Shown: positions 45,418 through 54,593, counted from the stretch's first letter. The stretch: DNA of 64,000 nucleotides from an uncultured bacterium (GCA_905216095.1 CAJMSQ010000007.1:1-64000); one strand, 5' to 3'. The notes: generated by a model from the sequence alone, not told the origin. A program made the numbers and translations.

Positions 45418-45634
45418 CTTCAAATTTCCCTGTCCGCGACACGACATTCCATAACCGTTCCGACGGGGACTTTTACGCCATGAAACGGTTCTTTTGAACG
45501 GGAAACACCCGTTTTTCTCACTTTTTCCCTATTTTTTCAGACATCCGTGTTACCTTTTGTCCATGAAATGTGTTCTTTACATGTAGACCGAAAAGAACAA
45601 CTCACATTTATCAACCCATAAAAACACAAAAGAC
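45418..45634 (+). terminator. Hairpins before the sigma-factor operon
   Basis: AACGGG (45497-45502) and CCCGTT (45508-45513) with TTTTT after form a short terminator. An earlier AACCGTT/AACGGTT pair (45453-45490) can make a longer stem. The rest of the gap, up to the DUF6249 start, is AT-rich and no perfect -33/-7 promoter was found. Confidence 0.45.
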
Positions 45635-46051
45635 ATGAAAGAGCTTGTCTCTATTACGATTTGCGCGATTCTTCCCATCTGCATCGTGCTGATTACCAGC
45701 ATTAACGACGTAAAAAAAGCGAACAATCGCACCAAAGTGCTCATCAAGGCCATTGAAGCGAACAACAGCATCGATGCCGACAAACTTGCCTCGGCATTGA
45801 ACAAACCGAGAAAGACACCTGCCGAGTTGCTCGGTCAGCGTTTGCTACGCGGATGCGTACTGCTGCTGCTCGGTTTGTTCTTCATCGGCTACTACGTCAT
45901 CGACATAGCAGGCGGCACCTCCCACCATCCGGATTTTCTCACCACGATAATACTCCTTGGCGGCTCATCTTCCGCCATCGGTGCCGGCTTCCTGATTGCC
46001 TACTTCGTTACCCGCAAACAAATAAAAGCCGACAACGGGCAACAACAATGA
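45635..46051 (+). CDS. DUF6249-type membrane protein
   Basis: The 138 residues have an N-terminal membrane segment (LVSITICAILPICIVLITS), a charged middle (NRTKVLIKAIEANNSIDADKLASALNKPRK) and two further hydrophobic segments (LRGCVLLLLGLFFIGYYVI and TTIILLGGSSSAIGAGFLIAYFV). Similar small proteins lie next to ECF sigma genes in other Bacteroidetes. It overlaps the sigma gene (ATGA), so the two are translated together. It may be the membrane partner of the sigma factor, which is inference. Confidence 0.68.
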   Translation: MKELVSITICAILPICIVLITSINDVKKANNRTKVLIKAIEANNSIDADKLASALNKPRKTPAELLGQRLLRGCVLLLLGLFFIGYYVIDIAGGTSHHPDFLTTIILLGGSSSAIGAGFLIAYFVTRKQIKADNGQQQ

Positions 46052-46530
46052 CTCGCGAACAGTTCATCTCCCATGTGAAGAGCACACAGCAGGCGTTCCG
46101 GCGCTTTCTCGTGGCTCTTTGCTGCGGGAATGCCCAACTTGCCGACGACATTGCCCAGGAAGCATACCTCAAAGCCTATATGACAAGCGACAGCTTCGAC
46201 AATCCCGAGAAATTCCGCGCGTGGATTTACAAGATAGGCTACAACACGTTTCTCAATTGCCGACGCAACGAAAAAATCACGGCAGACTACGAAGAGGGTG
46301 AAGGCATTGCAGCCGAAGAACATACCGATGCCGCATTCAACTACCAGGCACTCTACGACGCTTTGGACCGGCTTCCCGCCAAGGAACGCATATCCATCGT
46401 ACTTTTCTATATGGAAAACTATTCCATAAAGGAGATTGCCGGAATGACAGAAGCATCTTCCGATGCCGTCAAACAACATCTGTCAAGGGGCCGCAAGCAC
46501 CTGCGCAACCTTTTAACCGACAAAAATTGA
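46048..46530 (+). CDS. ECF-type RNA polymerase sigma factor
   Basis: The 160 residues contain region 2 (ADDIAQEAYLKAYMTSDSFDNPEKFRAWIYKIGYNTFLNCRR, about 32-75) and region 4 (ALDRLPAKERISIVLFYMENYSIKEIAGMTEASSDAVKQHLSRGRKHL, about 108-155). The start at 46048 overlaps the DUF6249 gene by 4 bases. The next gene, 6 bases after the stop, is a small membrane protein that could hold the sigma in check. The regulon and signal are unknown. Confidence 0.9.
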   Translation: MTREQFISHVKSTQQAFRRFLVALCCGNAQLADDIAQEAYLKAYMTSDSFDNPEKFRAWIYKIGYNTFLNCRRNEKITADYEEGEGIAAEEHTDAAFNYQALYDALDRLPAKERISIVLFYMENYSIKEIAGMTEASSDAVKQHLSRGRKHLRNLLTDKN

Positions 46531-46536
46531 ACAACC

Positions 46537-46929
46537 ATGCAGGACGATGATTTAAGAAAACTTTTCGAAGACTTTCAGCCGGAACTTTCTTCCGACAGTT
46601 TATTTCTGGACAGATTACAGCAGCATCTCGATGCAGTCGAACTGATTAAAAGTCATAATGCCGCCTTGAAAAAACACAGCAGGACAGCCGTAGCCATTGC
46701 CGCCTGCCTGGGTTTCGTTGTCGGCATGGTCTTTACGACGGCGCTTCCCTATATCGGTCATTTCATATCCGACGTCAGCGTTTCCCCGCACGAGAATCTC
46801 GTTGCACAAATACTTTGCGACAATTACCGGCTCATAGCATGGGGATGTATAGCCGCCATATCCTGTGGCACGGCTTTCAATTCATACGAATTGTACCTCT
46901 CCTTTTTCAGACCGAAATACAGCATCTGA
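46537..46929 (+). CDS. Small membrane protein, possible anti-sigma factor
   Basis: The 130 residues have a soluble N-terminal part (LRKLFEDFQPELSSDSLFLDRLQQHLDAVELIKSHNAALKK, about 1-45) and two membrane segments (TAVAIAACLGFVVGMVFTTALPY and YRLIAWGCIAAISCGTAF). It follows the ECF sigma gene by 6 bases, and the order sigma then membrane protein is typical of anti-sigma factors. There is no zinc-binding HxxxCxxC motif and I cannot assign a family, so the role is inference. Confidence 0.6.
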   Translation: MQDDDLRKLFEDFQPELSSDSLFLDRLQQHLDAVELIKSHNAALKKHSRTAVAIAACLGFVVGMVFTTALPYIGHFISDVSVSPHENLVAQILCDNYRLIAWGCIAAISCGTAFNSYELYLSFFRPKYSI

Positions 46930-46954
46930 CCCCTATTTGCCGGGACGGTATTTC

Positions 46955-47037
46955 CTAAGTGCCTTGTAGGAAAAACTACAAGGCACTTAGTTTTTCCTAC
47001 AAGCCATGTAGTTCGTCCTACATGGCTTGTAGTTTTT
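46955..47037 (+). repeat. Two tandem 15-base palindromic hairpins with T-runs
   Basis: Hairpin 1 pairs CTAAGTGCCTTGTAG (46955-46969) with its exact complement (46976-46990) and is followed by TTTTT. Hairpin 2 pairs CTACAAGCCATGTAG (46997-47011) with its complement (47018-47032) and is again followed by TTTTT. The arms are related (CTACAAG start). Similar CTACATGCCWTGTAG units occur inside all three copies of the element at 12, 26 and 54.7 kb. They could be double terminators of the sigma operon or members of a palindromic repeat family. Confidence 0.8.
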
Positions 47038-47169
47038 GCTGTCATTACAAACTGTTTTTCAAAGCTTTAGATTTCAAGAAAGAAAAACAGGTATGCGCGG
47101 GCCGGAACGGCCTTATTTTGACAGCGGCACGCGGGGCGTATTTGCAAAAAGTTCATTACTTTTGCAGAA

Positions 47170-48300
47170 ATGAAGACAGGCCTATACATACACGTACCTT
47201 TTTGCAAGTGCCGCTGCATCTATTGTGATTTTTACTCCACCACCTGCGGCGAGGATGTACGCCGGAAATACGTGGATGCGCTTTTGGCCGAACTGACCGC
47301 ACGTCAGGACGAATGTTCCGGCGGGGAAATCGCCACGATATACCTCGGAGGCGGAACCCCCTCGCAGCTCACGGGCGACGAAATCAGACGCATTTTCGAT
47401 TGCATCCGAGACAATTACGCCGTAACGGACGATGCGGAAATCACTTTCGAGGCCAATCCGGACGACGTGACCGATGCGTATGTCGGCATCCTGCGCGACG
47501 CAGGCGTCAATCGTGTCAGTCTCGGTTTACAGACTTTCGATGACACGATGCTACGCTTTCTGCATCGCCGGCACACGGCCGAACAGGCACGGTCTGCGGT
47601 CAGACGACTGCACGACGGCGGTATAGGAAACATCAGCATAGACCTGATTTACGGACTGCCCAACCAGACGGCGGCGCAATGGAGCAATGATCTGCGCGAA
47701 GCCTTGCGTCTGCCCGTCCGCCACCTTTCCGCCTATACCTTGATGTACGAACCGGGCACACGGATTACCCGTATGCGCGACCGGCACGAGTTTGACGAAG
47801 CCGACGACGAGGTAATTGCCGGGATGTTCGACGATCTGGTACACCAGACCGAAGATGCCGGCTTCGAGCACTATGAAATCTCCAACTTCGCCCAATCCGG
47901 CTACCGCTCCCGACATAATTCTTCCTATTGGAACGGTACGCCTTACATCGGATGCGGACCGGGCGCGCACTCTTTCGACGGGTATGCCACCCGACGCAGC
48001 AATGACGCCAACCTGTCCGCCTATTGCTCCGCCCCGGGACAAGCTCCCCACTCCACAGAACACCTGTCCGAGGCAGAACGCTATGACGAGATGGTCTTTA
48101 CCGCCCTGCGGACAAAAGAGGGCCTGTCCCTGCAGGCACTGGAAAGCCGTTTCGGCGCCGAGGCCAAAGCCGAACTGACCGCAACGGCAGCCCCCCACAT
48201 CGCAGCCCGCCGGCTGCAACTTACGGGACACAGGATGAGTCTCACCAAAGAAGGCATACTCGTATCGGACATGGTGATGAGCGACCTGATGCGCGGGTAA
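47170..48300 (+). CDS. hemW: Radical SAM protein HemW (coproporphyrinogen oxidase-like)
   Basis: Related to oxygen-independent coproporphyrinogen oxidase but thought to insert or carry haem. The 376 residues have CKCRCIYC, containing the CxxxCxxC cluster motif (C11, C15, C18), GGGTPSQLT, EANPDDV, GVNRVSLGLQTFDD and YEISNFAQSGYRSRHNSSYWNGTPYIGCGPGAHSF. A TACTTTTG box ends 5 bases before the ATG. It starts the housekeeping run ending with rseP, although tsaB also has its own promoter. Confidence 0.92.
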   Translation: MKTGLYIHVPFCKCRCIYCDFYSTTCGEDVRRKYVDALLAELTARQDECSGGEIATIYLGGGTPSQLTGDEIRRIFDCIRDNYAVTDDAEITFEANPDDVTDAYVGILRDAGVNRVSLGLQTFDDTMLRFLHRRHTAEQARSAVRRLHDGGIGNISIDLIYGLPNQTAAQWSNDLREALRLPVRHLSAYTLMYEPGTRITRMRDRHEFDEADDEVIAGMFDDLVHQTEDAGFEHYEISNFAQSGYRSRHNSSYWNGTPYIGCGPGAHSFDGYATRRSNDANLSAYCSAPGQAPHSTEHLSEAERYDEMVFTALRTKEGLSLQALESRFGAEAKAELTATAAPHIAARRLQLTGHRMSLTKEGILVSDMVMSDLMRG

Positions 48301-48402
48301 CACCGCCGGACCGCTCAGACAGAACGTGCGCGGATATGGCCGGAAGCCCTCGTAACCTTAACCCGTTCCACGGGCCAAAGGCTGAAAAAAAGAGTGTTTT
48401 AT

Positions 48403-48433
48403 TTTGCCTTTCGCCCGCCATATACTAACTTTG
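48403..48433 (+). promoter_or_regulatory. tsaB promoter
   Basis: TTTG (48403-48406), 19 bases and TAACTTTG (48426-48433) match the consensus and spacing exactly. The start would be near 48439, with a short leader before the ATG at 48456. Confidence 0.85.
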
Positions 48434-48455
48434 CATACGAAATTATAATTTTCAC

Positions 48456-49175
48456 ATGTCTTGCATTCTCCACATCGAAACCTCCACAAACGTATGCTCC
48501 GTCGCCCTTAGTCAGGACGGAACATGCCTGACACATAAAGAAAGCCACGAGGGGCCGTCACACGCCACGCTGCTCGCGCCTTTTGTCGAAGAGGTCCTTT
48601 CGTTTGCCGACAGTCATGCGATACCGCTTGACGCTGTTGCCGTCAGCCGGGGCCCGGGTTCGTACACCGGCCTGCGCATAGGGGCATCCACGGCCAAGGG
48701 CTTATGCTACGGCCGCCGGCTTCCGCTGATAGCCATACCTACACTGCAACTGCTCTGCACGCCGGTATTGCTCTATCAGGAGGAACTTCCCGACGACGCC
48801 CTGCTTTGTCCCATGATTGACGCAAGGCGGATGGAAGTCTATGCCGCACTTTACGACCGCTCACTGCGTGAAACACGCGCGACGCAGGCCGACATCGTGA
48901 CGGCAGACACCTATCACGAATACCTGGACCGACAACCCGTATATTTCTTCGGCAACGGTGCCGAGAAATGCCGCGAGGTAATCGCCCATCCGAACGCTCA
49001 TTTCATTGACAACATCTATCCGGCCGCACGCTACATGTTCCCTTTGGCCGAACGGGCCTTGGGACGCAAACAATTTGAAGATGTTGCTTATTTCGAGCCC
49101 TTCTATCTGAAAGATTTCGTGGCGGGAACGTCGAAGAAAATCGCCGAATGCCTGCACGCAGGCGGGAAGTCCTGA
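48456..49175 (+). CDS. tsaB: tRNA threonylcarbamoyladenosine biosynthesis protein TsaB
   Basis: Partner of TsaD in making t6A37 in ANN-decoding tRNAs. The 239 residues start with ILHIETSTNVCSVALSQDG (ASKHA fold) and have AVSRGPGSYTGLRIGASTAKGLCYGRRLPL, the family signature, and MIDARRMEVYAALYD. It has no zinc site, as usual for TsaB. The next gene, DUF4290, starts about 110 bases later. Confidence 0.94.
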   Translation: MSCILHIETSTNVCSVALSQDGTCLTHKESHEGPSHATLLAPFVEEVLSFADSHAIPLDAVAVSRGPGSYTGLRIGASTAKGLCYGRRLPLIAIPTLQLLCTPVLLYQEELPDDALLCPMIDARRMEVYAALYDRSLRETRATQADIVTADTYHEYLDRQPVYFFGNGAEKCREVIAHPNAHFIDNIYPAARYMFPLAERALGRKQFEDVAYFEPFYLKDFVAGTSKKIAECLHAGGKS

Positions 49176-49283
49176 CCACAACGTCCGGCAGTGACGAACC
49201 TCACCGTAAGACAACGATTGCCACACACACATGAAATCGGAAACAAATGGCCGGTTTTCAACAACAAAGACATAGATTCACTG

Positions 49284-49898
49284 ATGAACATAACTTACAA
49301 TACAGCTGAGAAGCAACTGAAGCTCCCCAATTACGGACGTCTTGTCCAGTCCATGATAGACCGGGCCATGACCATCACCGACCGCAAACAGCGGCAAGCA
49401 TACGCAGAAAAGATTTTCTCGGTCATGGTATTGCTGAACCCGCAAATGCGCAGCACACCGAACTACAAAAACATCTGTTGGAACCATCTGGCATTCATGT
49501 CCGACTACCAACTTGACGTGGACTACCCGTGTGAGATTGACAGGGAAGGCGAAAAGAAACACATCAACAAGCTTCCTTATCCCAACAACAAGATTCGCTT
49601 CCGCCACTATGGCCTTCTGCTCGAGAAGACGGTAAAGAAACTCAGCACGATGCCGGCAGACAGTCCCGGCCGGGACAAGCTTATCTCCATGACAGCGGCA
49701 CGCATGAAACGCAACCTGAACGAATGGAGAGGCGACAACGTGGAAAACGAGAAAGTAGGCCGCGACTTGGCACTTTATACGGAAGGAAAAGTCGCAGAAG
49801 AAGAGACCTTACGGGTAATGGAAAAGAGCGCGACCCAACAAAGAGGCGTTCAAGGACAGACACAAGGCTACCGCTCCTACCGACGTAACAGAAAATAA
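49284..49898 (+). CDS. DUF4290 protein
   Basis: I start at MNITYNTAEKQLKLPNYGR (49284), giving 204 residues, because this is the family start; 31 further upstream residues are open but not conserved. It has NHLAFMSDYQLDVDYPCEI and PYPNNKIRFRHYGLLLEKTVKKL. The C-terminal part is charged and has an Arg/Tyr/Gln-rich tail. The gene precedes murA, rimM, dxr and rseP, an order conserved in Bacteroidetes, but the function is unknown. Confidence 0.88.
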   Translation: MNITYNTAEKQLKLPNYGRLVQSMIDRAMTITDRKQRQAYAEKIFSVMVLLNPQMRSTPNYKNICWNHLAFMSDYQLDVDYPCEIDREGEKKHINKLPYPNNKIRFRHYGLLLEKTVKKLSTMPADSPGRDKLISMTAARMKRNLNEWRGDNVENEKVGRDLALYTEGKVAEEETLRVMEKSATQQRGVQGQTQGYRSYRRNRK

Positions 49899-49912
49899 GC
49901 ATTCCCCGCGAC

Positions 49913-51220
49913 ATGGCATCTTTCATTATAGAAGGCGGACACCGGCTTCACGGAGAAATCACTCCGCAGGGCGCAAAAAACGAAGCTTTGCAGGTTGTAT
50001 GCGCCACACTCCTTACCGAAGAGGATGTCCGCATAACGAATATTCCGGACATACTCGACGTAAACAACCTCATCCGGCTGCTTGCCGACATGGGAGTGGA
50101 AGTCCGCAAGAACGGAGACGGGGATTTCACTTTCCGCGCCGCCAATGTGAACCTGGATTATCTGCACAGCGAGGACTTTCTGGCCCGCTGCTCGCAATTG
50201 CGCGGCAGTGTCTTGCTCATGGGCCCATTGACGGCACGTTTCGGACAAGCCTTGATAGCCAAACCCGGCGGTGACAAAATCGGCCGCCGCCGGCTCGATA
50301 CCCATTTCTCGGGACTTCGGAAACTCGGAGCCGCTTTCAGTTACGACGAAGACCGGGGTACGTTTGAGGTGCGCGCCGATAAACTTACCGGGGCCTATAT
50401 GCTGCTGGACGAAGCCTCGATTACGGGAACGGCAAACATCATCATGGCCGCCGTAATGGCTGAAGGAACAACCACCATCTACAATGCAGCCTGCGAACCC
50501 TACATCCAGCAGCTCTGCCACCTGCTCAACGCAATGGGAGCACGCATCGAAGGCATCGCTTCCAACCTGCTGACCATCACCGGCGTGGACAAGCTGCACG
50601 GTGCAAGCCACCGCATCCTGCCCGACATGATTGAAATCGGAAGTTTCATAGGCATGGCCGCAATGACAGGCGACGGTCTGACCATCAAGGACGTGGCTTA
50701 CCCGCAATTAGGTATCATCCCCGATGTCTTCAGCCACCTGGGTGTCAGAATGGAACTGCGGGGCGATGACCTCTACATCCCCCGGCAGGACCACTACGAG
50801 ATAGAAAGTTTCATCGACGGCTCATTCATGACGCTGGCAGACGCACCCTGGCCGGGCCTGACGCCCGACTTGCTGAGCGTGCTCATCGTTGTCGCCACGC
50901 AGGCCAAAGGGTCGGTGCTTTTCCACCAGAAGATGTTCGAAAGCCGCCTGTTCTTTGTAGACAAACTCATCGACATGGGCGCACAAATCATACTCTGCGA
51001 CCCGCACCGCGCCGTTGTCATCGGACACGACAACGGCATACGGCTTCGCGGACGGCGCATGACCAGTCCCGACATCCGTGCCGGCATCGCCATGCTCATC
51101 GCCGCACTGAGCGCGGAAGGAACAAGCCGTATCGAGAACGTCGAACAGATTGACCGGGGCTACGAACACATCGAAGAACGCCTGAGCGCCCTTGGCGCGC
51201 AAATACGCCGCGAAGCATGA
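49913..51220 (+). CDS. murA: UDP-N-acetylglucosamine 1-carboxyvinyltransferase (Asp active site)
   Basis: First committed enzyme of peptidoglycan synthesis. The 435 residues fit the family: QGAKNEALQVVCATLLT, ARCSQLRGSVLLMGPLTARFGQALIAKPGGDKIGRRRLDTHF, and the C-terminal TSRIENVEQIDRGYEHIEERLSALGA. In the loop where most bacteria have the fosfomycin-targeted Cys (PGGC), this protein has Asp: PGGDKIG, D121. A Cys-to-Asp change at this site makes other MurA enzymes insensitive to fosfomycin, so intrinsic insensitivity is expected. The stop overlaps rimM by 4 bases. Confidence 0.96.
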   Translation: MASFIIEGGHRLHGEITPQGAKNEALQVVCATLLTEEDVRITNIPDILDVNNLIRLLADMGVEVRKNGDGDFTFRAANVNLDYLHSEDFLARCSQLRGSVLLMGPLTARFGQALIAKPGGDKIGRRRLDTHFSGLRKLGAAFSYDEDRGTFEVRADKLTGAYMLLDEASITGTANIIMAAVMAEGTTTIYNAACEPYIQQLCHLLNAMGARIEGIASNLLTITGVDKLHGASHRILPDMIEIGSFIGMAAMTGDGLTIKDVAYPQLGIIPDVFSHLGVRMELRGDDLYIPRQDHYEIESFIDGSFMTLADAPWPGLTPDLLSVLIVVATQAKGSVLFHQKMFESRLFFVDKLIDMGAQIILCDPHRAVVIGHDNGIRLRGRRMTSPDIRAGIAMLIAALSAEGTSRIENVEQIDRGYEHIEERLSALGAQIRREA

Positions 51221-51747
51221 TACGGGAAGAAGAAGTTTTCTACATCGGTCATATCAGCAAGTTCCGGGGCATAGCGGGCGAAGTAGAATTGTCTTTCACG
51301 GACGATGCTTTCGACAGAGGGACATCGGAATACCTTGTACTCGAAGCGGACGGCATTCTGGTCCCGTTTTTCTGGGAGGAATACAAATTCAAGAACGACA
51401 AAACCGCCATTTTCAAGTTCGAAGATATCGACGATGAGGCAGCAGCCAAGCGCCTTGTGGGCAAGCGCGTGTTCTATCCCTTCCGCTTCATGCCCGAAGA
51501 AGACAACAATGAAATCCGTTCCTGGCAGGCACTCACAGGTTTTACCGTGAAAGACGCAGACGGAACACTGCTCGGAACCATCGAGACCGTGGACGACTCG
51601 TCTTCCAACATTCTTTTCTTTCTGAAGCGGGACAACGGAAAAGATTTGATTATTCCCTTTCACGATGATTTCCTTATCGGATACAGCGTCAAGGACAGAC
51701 AGATTTGTCTGGAACTGCCCGACGGACTGACGGATTTGAACAAATGA
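51217..51747 (+). CDS. rimM: Ribosome maturation factor RimM
   Basis: Helps 16S rRNA processing near S19. The 176 residues have the N-terminal barrel (VFYIGHISKFRGIAGEVELSFTDD) and the PRC-barrel (WQALTGFTVKDADGTLLGTIETVDD, then LIIPFHDDFLIGYSVKDRQICLELPDGL). It overlaps murA (ATGA) and lies 103 bases before dxr. trmD, often beside rimM elsewhere, is absent here. Confidence 0.92.
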   Translation: MIREEEVFYIGHISKFRGIAGEVELSFTDDAFDRGTSEYLVLEADGILVPFFWEEYKFKNDKTAIFKFEDIDDEAAAKRLVGKRVFYPFRFMPEEDNNEIRSWQALTGFTVKDADGTLLGTIETVDDSSSNILFFLKRDNGKDLIIPFHDDFLIGYSVKDRQICLELPDGLTDLNK

Positions 51748-51850
51748 AGCACAAGCCGCACCTAAAACCTAACGACCGGAACACCGGCGCAACGACGCGC
51801 CGCACGGAAATCCCTTTCGGTGGCATCCACCATTCCGGACCACATATATT

Positions 51851-53014
51851 ATGAAAAAGAAAATAGCTATATTGGGCTCGACCGGCTCTATCGGCACGCA
51901 AGCCCTTGATGTCATACGCGAACATGCCGACCGGTTCGAAGCATACGTGCTGACCGCCGGCAGAAACGCCGACCTGCTCATCCGACAGGCCCGTGAATTC
52001 CAGCCCGATGCGGTAGCCATTGCCGACGAGAGCCTGTACCCATACGTCTGCGAGGCCTTGGCCGACCTTCCCATCAAGGTCTATGCAGGAGCGGATGCCC
52101 TTTGCGAAGTGGTGGAAGCCGGTCCCATCGACATGGTGCTCACGGCAATGGTCGGTTTCGCGGGCCTGCGCCCCACCATCCACGCATTGAAAGCACGCAA
52201 GCCCATTGCCCTTGCCAACAAGGAGACACTTGTCGTTGCGGGCGAACTGGTCATGCAACTCGCACTGGAACAGCGTGTCCCCATCCTGCCCGTAGACAGC
52301 GAACACTCCGCCATCTTCCAGTGCCTGGCCGGCGAAGTCGGAAACGATGTCGAGAAAATACTGCTGACGGCATCGGGAGGACCGTTCCGCAACTATGCGC
52401 CTGACCGGCTTCAGAAGGTAACCTGTGACGCGGCCCTGCAACACCCCAATTGGAAGATGGGGGCAAAAATCACCATCGACTCGGCCACGCTGATGAACAA
52501 AGGCTTCGAGATGATAGAAGCGCGCTGGCTTTTCGGTGTAGCTCCGTCCGATGTGGAAGTGGTCGTGCATCCGGAAAGCATCATCCACTCGGCCGTACAG
52601 TTCTCCGACGGCGCGGTAAAGGCGCAACTGGGCGTACCCGACATGAAACTGCCCATACAATACGCTTTCAGCTATCCGCAACGCCTTCACCTGGGCAACG
52701 GCCGTCTTGACCTATTCGCACTCGGCTCGATGCACTTTGAACGCCCCGACATGGAACGTTTCCCTTGCCTACGGCTGGCTTACGATGCCATCGGAGAGGG
52801 CGGGAACATGCCTTGCATCCTCAATGCCGCCAACGAGGTGGCCAACCTAGCTTTCCGTGAACGCCGCATCGGCTTCATGCAAATACCCGAAATCATCGAA
52901 CGGACCATGGACAGCACCGGGTTCGACGCCACTCCGACCCTCGACACCTACTTCGAGACCGACCGCGAGGCGAGAGCGAGAGCACGGAAATTCATTCAGG
53001 AACATCTTACATAA
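51851..53014 (+). CDS. dxr: 1-deoxy-D-xylulose-5-phosphate reductoisomerase
   Basis: Second enzyme of the MEP pathway, NADPH-dependent and the target of fosmidomycin. The 387 residues have the NADPH-binding start KKIAILGSTGSIGTQALDVI and the block LPVDSEHSAIFQCL with metal-binding residues. ASGGPFRN and KMGAKITIDSATLMNKGFEMIEARWLF follow, as does VVHPESIIHSAV. The tail GEGGNMPCILNAANEVANLAF completes the match. rseP starts 9 bases later. Confidence 0.97.
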   Translation: MKKKIAILGSTGSIGTQALDVIREHADRFEAYVLTAGRNADLLIRQAREFQPDAVAIADESLYPYVCEALADLPIKVYAGADALCEVVEAGPIDMVLTAMVGFAGLRPTIHALKARKPIALANKETLVVAGELVMQLALEQRVPILPVDSEHSAIFQCLAGEVGNDVEKILLTASGGPFRNYAPDRLQKVTCDAALQHPNWKMGAKITIDSATLMNKGFEMIEARWLFGVAPSDVEVVVHPESIIHSAVQFSDGAVKAQLGVPDMKLPIQYAFSYPQRLHLGNGRLDLFALGSMHFERPDMERFPCLRLAYDAIGEGGNMPCILNAANEVANLAFRERRIGFMQIPEIIERTMDSTGFDATPTLDTYFETDREARARARKFIQEHLT

Positions 53015-53023
53015 ACATAAACG

Positions 53024-54388
53024 ATGGAAGCATTTCTCATAAAGACTTTACAACTGATTCTGTGTTTCGCCCTCCTCATCCTGCTTCACGAGGGCGGACA
53101 CTTCTTTTTTGCCAAACTGTTCAAAGTGCGCGTGGAAAAGTTCTGCCTTTTCTTCGACCCGTGGAAAAGCTGGAAACTCTTCAGCTTCCGCGGAACGGAC
53201 TACCACATCGGATGGCTGCCCCTGGGGGGATACGTGAAAATATCGGGCATGATTGACGAGTCCATGGACGTGGAGCAGATGAAGCAGCCCGTCCAACCGT
53301 GGGAGTTCCGCGCCAAACCGGCATGGCAGCGCCTGCTGATTATGGTGGGCGGCGTCCTCGTCAATTTCCTGCTGGCCCTGTTCATCTATGCCATGATTCT
53401 TTTCGCCTGGGGCGACACTTACGTACCCATCGAAAAGATGAACGACGGATTCAAGTACAACGAACAGGCGCACAAACTCGGGTTCCGCGACGGGGACATC
53501 CCGCTCCGCACCGACGGGAAGACGTTCGAGCGTTACAGCGTGGACATCTACCGCGACCTGTCCGAGGCGCACAGCGTCACGGTGCTGCGCCAAGGCAAAG
53601 AAATAACGTTCGCCCTGCCCGGCAACCTCGACATGCTGAAAATGCTCAAGGCGCAACCGCCGTTCATCGCGCCGCTGGCACCGGCCGTCATAGACAGCGT
53701 AGCCGCCGGAAGCCCGGCCGCACGCGCCGGCGACCGCCTGCTGGCGCTCAACGGAACGAAACTGGAGACATGGAATGAGTTTGACGTGCAGATGGGCGAC
53801 ATCAACAGTTCGCTGAAAACTTATCGCGAGGACAACAACAAAACCATGACCGACAGCCTCAGCCGTGTCACCATGGTCGTACAACACGCCGCAGGACCTG
53901 CTGTCCCCGACACGCTGAGTCTCGTGCTCGACGAACAGGGAAAGGCCGGATTTTTCAAGCACCTGCCCTTTGCCGACTACCCGAAGGAGACGCGCACATA
54001 CGGCTTCTTCGAGTCTTTCCCCGCAGGATGCGCACACGGATGGGATGTTCTCTGCGGCTACGTGGACGATTTGAAATACCTCTTCACGGCCGACGGAGCA
54101 CAGAGCCTCGGCTCGTTCGGCACCATCGGCAGCCTATTTCCCGCACAATGGGACTGGCTGCGCTTCTGGGAACTCACGGCATTCATATCCCTGATGCTGG
54201 CGTTCGTAAACATACTGCCCATTCCCGCGCTCGACGGCGGACACGTCCTGTTCCTGCTTTACGAGGTGATTACGCGCCGGAAACCGTCTGACAGGTTCCT
54301 CGAAATTGCCCAGACCATCGGCATGTGGCTGCTTTTTGCCCTCATGGCCTACGCCATCTTCAACGATTTGTTGCGCTTTGTGTTCTGA
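53024..54388 (+). CDS. rseP: Site-2 protease RseP family
   Basis: An intramembrane zinc protease that cuts membrane anti-sigma factors and signal-peptide remnants. The 454 residues have the metal-binding LLHEGGHFFFAKLF (HEGGH at about 21-25) and the second motif NILPIPALDGGHVLFLLYE near residue 395. A PDZ-like stretch (IDSVAAGSPAARAGDRLLALNGTKLETWNEF) is at about 222-252; an earlier one is weaker. Membrane segments lie at the N- and C-termini. It ends the conserved cluster, and an anti-sigma target such as the 46.5-46.9 kb protein is possible but untested. Confidence 0.95.
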   Translation: MEAFLIKTLQLILCFALLILLHEGGHFFFAKLFKVRVEKFCLFFDPWKSWKLFSFRGTDYHIGWLPLGGYVKISGMIDESMDVEQMKQPVQPWEFRAKPAWQRLLIMVGGVLVNFLLALFIYAMILFAWGDTYVPIEKMNDGFKYNEQAHKLGFRDGDIPLRTDGKTFERYSVDIYRDLSEAHSVTVLRQGKEITFALPGNLDMLKMLKAQPPFIAPLAPAVIDSVAAGSPAARAGDRLLALNGTKLETWNEFDVQMGDINSSLKTYREDNNKTMTDSLSRVTMVVQHAAGPAVPDTLSLVLDEQGKAGFFKHLPFADYPKETRTYGFFESFPAGCAHGWDVLCGYVDDLKYLFTADGAQSLGSFGTIGSLFPAQWDWLRFWELTAFISLMLAFVNILPIPALDGGHVLFLLYEVITRRKPSDRFLEIAQTIGMWLLFALMAYAIFNDLLRFVF

Positions 54389-54417
54389 TACACAAGGCTG
54401 CCATGCTTTCACATCTG

Positions 54418-54458
54418 ACCGCGACGGAATGAAACCGGAAGTTTCACACCGTCGCGGT
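54418..54458 (+). terminator. rseP terminator
   Basis: ACCGCGACGG pairs with CCGTCGCGGT (10 bases) with an inner GAAAC/GTTTC stem, followed by TCTTTTAT, about 30 bases past the rseP stop. Confidence 0.82.
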
Positions 54459-54593
54459 TCTTTTATGGCAGACATGCACACACCGAAGCCCGGCGCATAA
54501 ACACGTATGTACCCTTCCCGGCATTTGCCAATCCCTTTCATCCGCCCCGGAGAGGAAGGAAAGGCAACAAAAGCGGCCGGTTTCATGGCACGA

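Noticed and set aside
46955..47037. CRISPR-like repeat
   Set aside because: There are only two palindromes with different sequences, short spacers and T-runs; no array or cas gene is present.
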